Positions 16,073 through 17,335 of a stretch of DNA of 17,335 nucleotides are shown piece by piece (within the stretch, counting starts at the first letter, position 1; every line of letters starts with the position of its first letter). This stretch comes from Proteobacteria bacterium UBA1858. Its GTDB lineage: Bacteria > Pseudomonadota > Gammaproteobacteria > UBA4575. The notes below the pieces were generated by a model. That model was not told the DNA's origin. It did not search any database and saw nothing but the letters and a program-made list of their open reading frames with translations. Both the position numbers and the translations under genes were made by a program. The stretch spans positions 11,394 through 28,728 of the forward strand of contig DDIE01000007.1 in assembly GCA_002338385.1 (NCBI GenBank). Reading direction: 5' to 3'.

Positions 16073-16255
16073 ATGCAGGGTCGATCTCTCAAGCAAGCTG
16101 ATGACCCAAGTAAATTATCTTTTTTTGTACAGGGAGGACGGCCTGTCGATGGCCAATATTTACAGCAATATCAATATGTTGAAGATACTGAAGAGGTGTT
16201 GTTTAATGCCGAGTTGTCTTCTTCTTTGAGCAATTTGTACATTGATAAACAGTAA
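16073..16255 (+). CDS. Hypothetical 60-aa ORF, antisense-overlapping
   Basis: The ORF encodes a soluble-looking 60-aa protein I do not recognise, with the middle LSFFVQGGRPVDGQYLQQYQ (15-34) and an acidic stretch EDTEEVLF. Its composition is plausible for a real protein. Against it: there is no ribosome-binding site before the ATG, the only candidate -10 (TATAAT, 16069-16074) overlaps the start codon, and the last 53 bp are antisense to the better supported 57-aa gene on the minus strand. In its favour, a bulged hairpin that could end its transcript follows immediately (16255-16288). It is divergent from gltB. I regard it as possible, not established. Confidence 0.35.
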   Translation: MQGRSLKQADDPSKLSFFVQGGRPVDGQYLQQYQYVEDTEEVLFNAELSSSLSNLYIDKQ

Positions 16256-16376
16256 TCAGTTTGCCTTGCTTAGAATCAAACAACTGATCTTTAATAATTC
16301 GCCATGTGTGATGACCATGTTGACACAGCCCTAATTTTTTTACCGCCGGTTTTTTGAATGGGAGTATGTCAGCCAT
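16203..16376 (-). CDS. Small zinc-ribbon-like protein
   Basis: This 57-aa gene starts 3 bp after the stop of the 92-aa membrane protein gene. It begins MADILPFKKPAVKKLGLC and continues with a C-x-H-x-H cluster (Cys18, His20 or His22), the core IIKDQLFDSKQGKLITVYQC (27-46) and C46-x2-C49, then a basic tail. The pattern of an N-terminal Cys/His pair, a central F-D-x-K-Q-G-K-L-x-T-V-Y strand and a terminal C-x2-C recalls a small family found in gammaproteobacteria whose function I do not know. I infer a single zinc-binding knuckle or ribbon. The basic ends suggest nucleic-acid or ribosome contact, but that is speculation. Tight spacing to the upstream gene indicates an operon. No ORF of similar quality is on the opposite strand across 16260-16376. 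Confidence 0.72.
   Translation of the reverse strand: MADILPFKKPAVKKLGLCQHGHHTWRIIKDQLFDSKQGKLITVYQCTNCSKKKTTRH
16255..16288 (+). terminator. Possible terminator hairpin after the 60-aa ORF
   Basis: ATCAGTTTG (16255-16263) can pair with CAAACAACTGAT (16277-16288) with a small bulge, followed by CTTTAATAATT. It lies directly after the plus-strand 60-aa ORF but inside the minus-strand 57-aa gene, so it may be chance coding sequence. Confidence 0.25.
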
Positions 16377-16379
16377 TGC

Positions 16380-16658
16380 TTACGAACTCTGCCAGAGGTC
16401 GAAGGCATAGCCAAGGCCGAAAAATACACCTGAGACTGGCAGGAAAAGCAGGTAATTAATCGCGACAACACGATAAATTTGGCGCGGTTGAGTGACCAAC
16501 ATCTGTTGCACTGCGGGTACCCTGTCCAGCAAGTAACCAATCACAAAGCAGGCCGGCACAAATATAATTAGTTGCGCGGGTAATTTGCTCGAGGAGCCTA
16601 TCAAAAATGCCACATAGGCGGCCAACATGTAACAGCTTGTTGTGATTAAAGAAAACAT
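16380..16658 (-). CDS. Hypothetical small membrane protein
   Basis: The 92-aa product is an integral membrane protein with three likely transmembrane helices: about residues 4-21, 27-45 and 62-86. The loop between the second and third helices (DRVPAVQQMLVTQPRQIYR) carries three arginines, suggesting it faces the cytoplasm. I recognise no family or motif. It sits between the 37-aa candidate (52-bp gap) and the 57-aa zinc-ribbon-like gene (3-bp gap), all on the minus strand, so it is likely part of one small operon following the rRNA genes. A ribosome-binding site is not obvious before the ATG. Codon use and hydrophobicity make a real protein much more likely than the overlapping open frame at 16340-16540. 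Confidence 0.7.
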   Translation of the reverse strand: MFSLITTSCYMLAAYVAFLIGSSSKLPAQLIIFVPACFVIGYLLDRVPAVQQMLVTQPRQIYRVVAINYLLFLPVSGVFFGLGYAFDLWQSS

Positions 16659-16710
16659 AGTTTCAGATTAGCACGAAAATTGGGCGGGCATAATCACTGC
16701 TTGCAGAAGA

Positions 16711-16824
16711 TCATTCAATCGGCATTTCATTGTGCATGTCCTCTTGTGCGAACTGTTGTGCTTTCAGTAGCAAACAATACGAGAACCGATGCAGGGCCTG
16801 TTTATCAAATTGATAGCGCTGCAT
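16711..16824 (-). CDS. Candidate 37-aa protein after the rRNA operon
   Basis: This short ORF starts at the ATG complementary to 16822-16824 and encodes a soluble, helix-prone peptide beginning MQRYQFDKQALHRFSYCLLL. The frame is open back to a stop at 16849-16851, and two in-frame TTG codons (16839 and 16845) could extend it to 42 or 44 residues, adding the helix-like ALLAEV. No convincing ribosome-binding site is seen. It lies between the rRNA terminators and the 92-aa gene on the same strand. It could be a real micro-protein, or the remnant of a longer gene. Confidence 0.35.
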   Translation of the reverse strand: MQRYQFDKQALHRFSYCLLLKAQQFAQEDMHNEMPIE

Positions 16825-16849
16825 AACTTCAGCTAACAACGCCAAGTGC

Positions 16850-16876
16850 TAATAATAAAACTAGGCAGTTTCTGCC
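16850..16876 (-). terminator. Second rrn terminator (GGCAG/CTGCC hairpin)
   Basis: On the minus strand GGCAG-AAA-CTGCC (16864-16876) is a perfect 5-bp hairpin with a 3-nt loop, followed by TAG and the T-rich tail TTTTATTATT (down to about 16851). It follows the first rrn terminator by only a few nucleotides, so it probably acts as a back-up. Confidence 0.55.
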
Positions 16877-16878
16877 AT

Positions 16879-16911
16879 AAAAAAACCCCGCAGCTCGCAA
16901 AAGCAACGGGG
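16879..16911 (-). terminator. Rho-independent terminator of the rRNA operon
   Basis: On the minus strand CCCCG (16907-16911) pairs with CGGGG (16886-16890), with the inner part able to fold further through GC-TTTT-GC, and is followed by seven T residues (16879-16885). It begins 11 nt after the 5S 3' end, the expected place for an rrn terminator. Confidence 0.85.
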
Positions 16912-16921
16912 TTGAATATTA

Positions 16922-17041
16922 ATGCCTGGCGATGTCCTACTCTCACATGGGGAGACCCCACACTACCATCGGCGCTGAACAGTTTCACTTCCGAGTTCGA
17001 GATGGGATCGGGTGGGTCACATTCGCTATGGTCGCCAAGCA
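16922..17041 (-). rRNA. rrf: 5S ribosomal RNA
   Basis: Read on the minus strand the gene begins TGCTTGGCGACCATAGCG and ends ATCGCCAGGCAT, and these ends pair as helix I. Conserved internal blocks CCGATCCCATCTCGAACTCG, GAAGTGAAAC, GCGCCGATGGTAGTGTGGGG and CCATGTGAGAGTAGG match gammaproteobacterial 5S. The 120-nt length equals that of E. coli. Ends were set by alignment with the E. coli gene. Confidence 0.97.
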
Positions 17042-17167
17042 AACTTGGATGTATGCGCACTCACTCAAGTGAGCCGCTATACAAATTCTGGAAATGCATG
17101 CAATCAAGTGTATGTCTGATAATTTAATATCATTACTATCGCGTCACTCAATGTACTTGAGTGTTAT
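17042..17167 (-). other. 23S-5S intergenic spacer with processing hairpins
   Basis: The 126-bp spacer contains no tRNA gene. It holds two small hairpins: CACTCAA-tgtac-TTGAGTG (17145-17163), and CTCACT-CA-AGTGAG (17060-17073), in which about 5 bp can form. The first lies next to the 23S 3' end and probably adjoins the RNase III-type processing stem formed with 23S 5' flanking sequence outside the window. Confidence 0.6.

Positions 17168-17335
<168 letters not shown>

Noticed and set aside
16340..16540. Open frame of 66 aa on the minus strand
   Set aside because: It overlaps the 92-aa membrane protein in another frame and has a Cys/Arg/Ser-rich, shadow-like composition.

Overview
The window reads as chromosomal DNA of a gammaproteobacterium that I cannot place to genus. 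Evidence: a Vibrio/Pseudomonas-type second EF-G (FusA2), YbbB/MnmH-type tRNA 2-selenouridine synthase, Uup, a GltB/GltD pair, and the edge of an rRNA operon with a typical 120-nt 5S gene. No phage, insertion sequence, plasmid or CRISPR sequence is visible. Base composition looks even, and almost all genes are on the minus strand.

Layout, left to right. 1-991 (minus): HisI-type cyclohydrolase, a small BON-domain protein, and the start of a membrane-anchored coiled-coil protein, probably one operon. 1072-1620 (minus): an EipA/DUF1134 envelope protein, separated from the genes upstream of it by a terminator-like perfect inverted repeat (1643-1684). 1723-3993 (minus): ABC-F ATPase Uup followed by an unrecognised 119-aa gene. 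4121-4614 (plus): a membrane-anchored glutaredoxin whose stop overlaps the start of a 42-aa basic protein resembling the ribosome-rescue factor ArfA. 4676-6763 (minus): FusA2. 6962-8209 (minus): a DacB/PBP4 peptidase. 8254-9810 (plus): mnmH/selU and ytoQ as a tight pair. 9922-15931 (minus): gltB-gltD, overlapping by 8 nt. 16203-16824 (minus): a run of very small genes (37-aa candidate, 92-aa membrane protein, 57-aa zinc-ribbon-like protein) directly downstream of the rRNA operon end (5S 16922-17041; 23S 3' end 17168-17335). A 60-aa plus-strand ORF (16073-16255) overlaps the last of these in antisense.

Several genes concern translation and ribosome upkeep: FusA2, Uup, the ArfA-like peptide, the tRNA selenation enzyme and the rRNA genes. 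The others cover central nitrogen assimilation (GltBD), histidine biosynthesis (HisI), the cell wall (DacB) and the envelope (EipA, BON protein). The most unusual points are the altered P-loop of MnmH (Arg where the family has Gly), a HisI lacking one expected zinc cysteine, the ArfA-like peptide coupled to a glutaredoxin, and the small-gene cluster after rrn. I found no clearly new multi-gene system; the window is mostly housekeeping DNA with a few undescribed small genes. All calls come from reading the sequence and from memory of families, with no database search.
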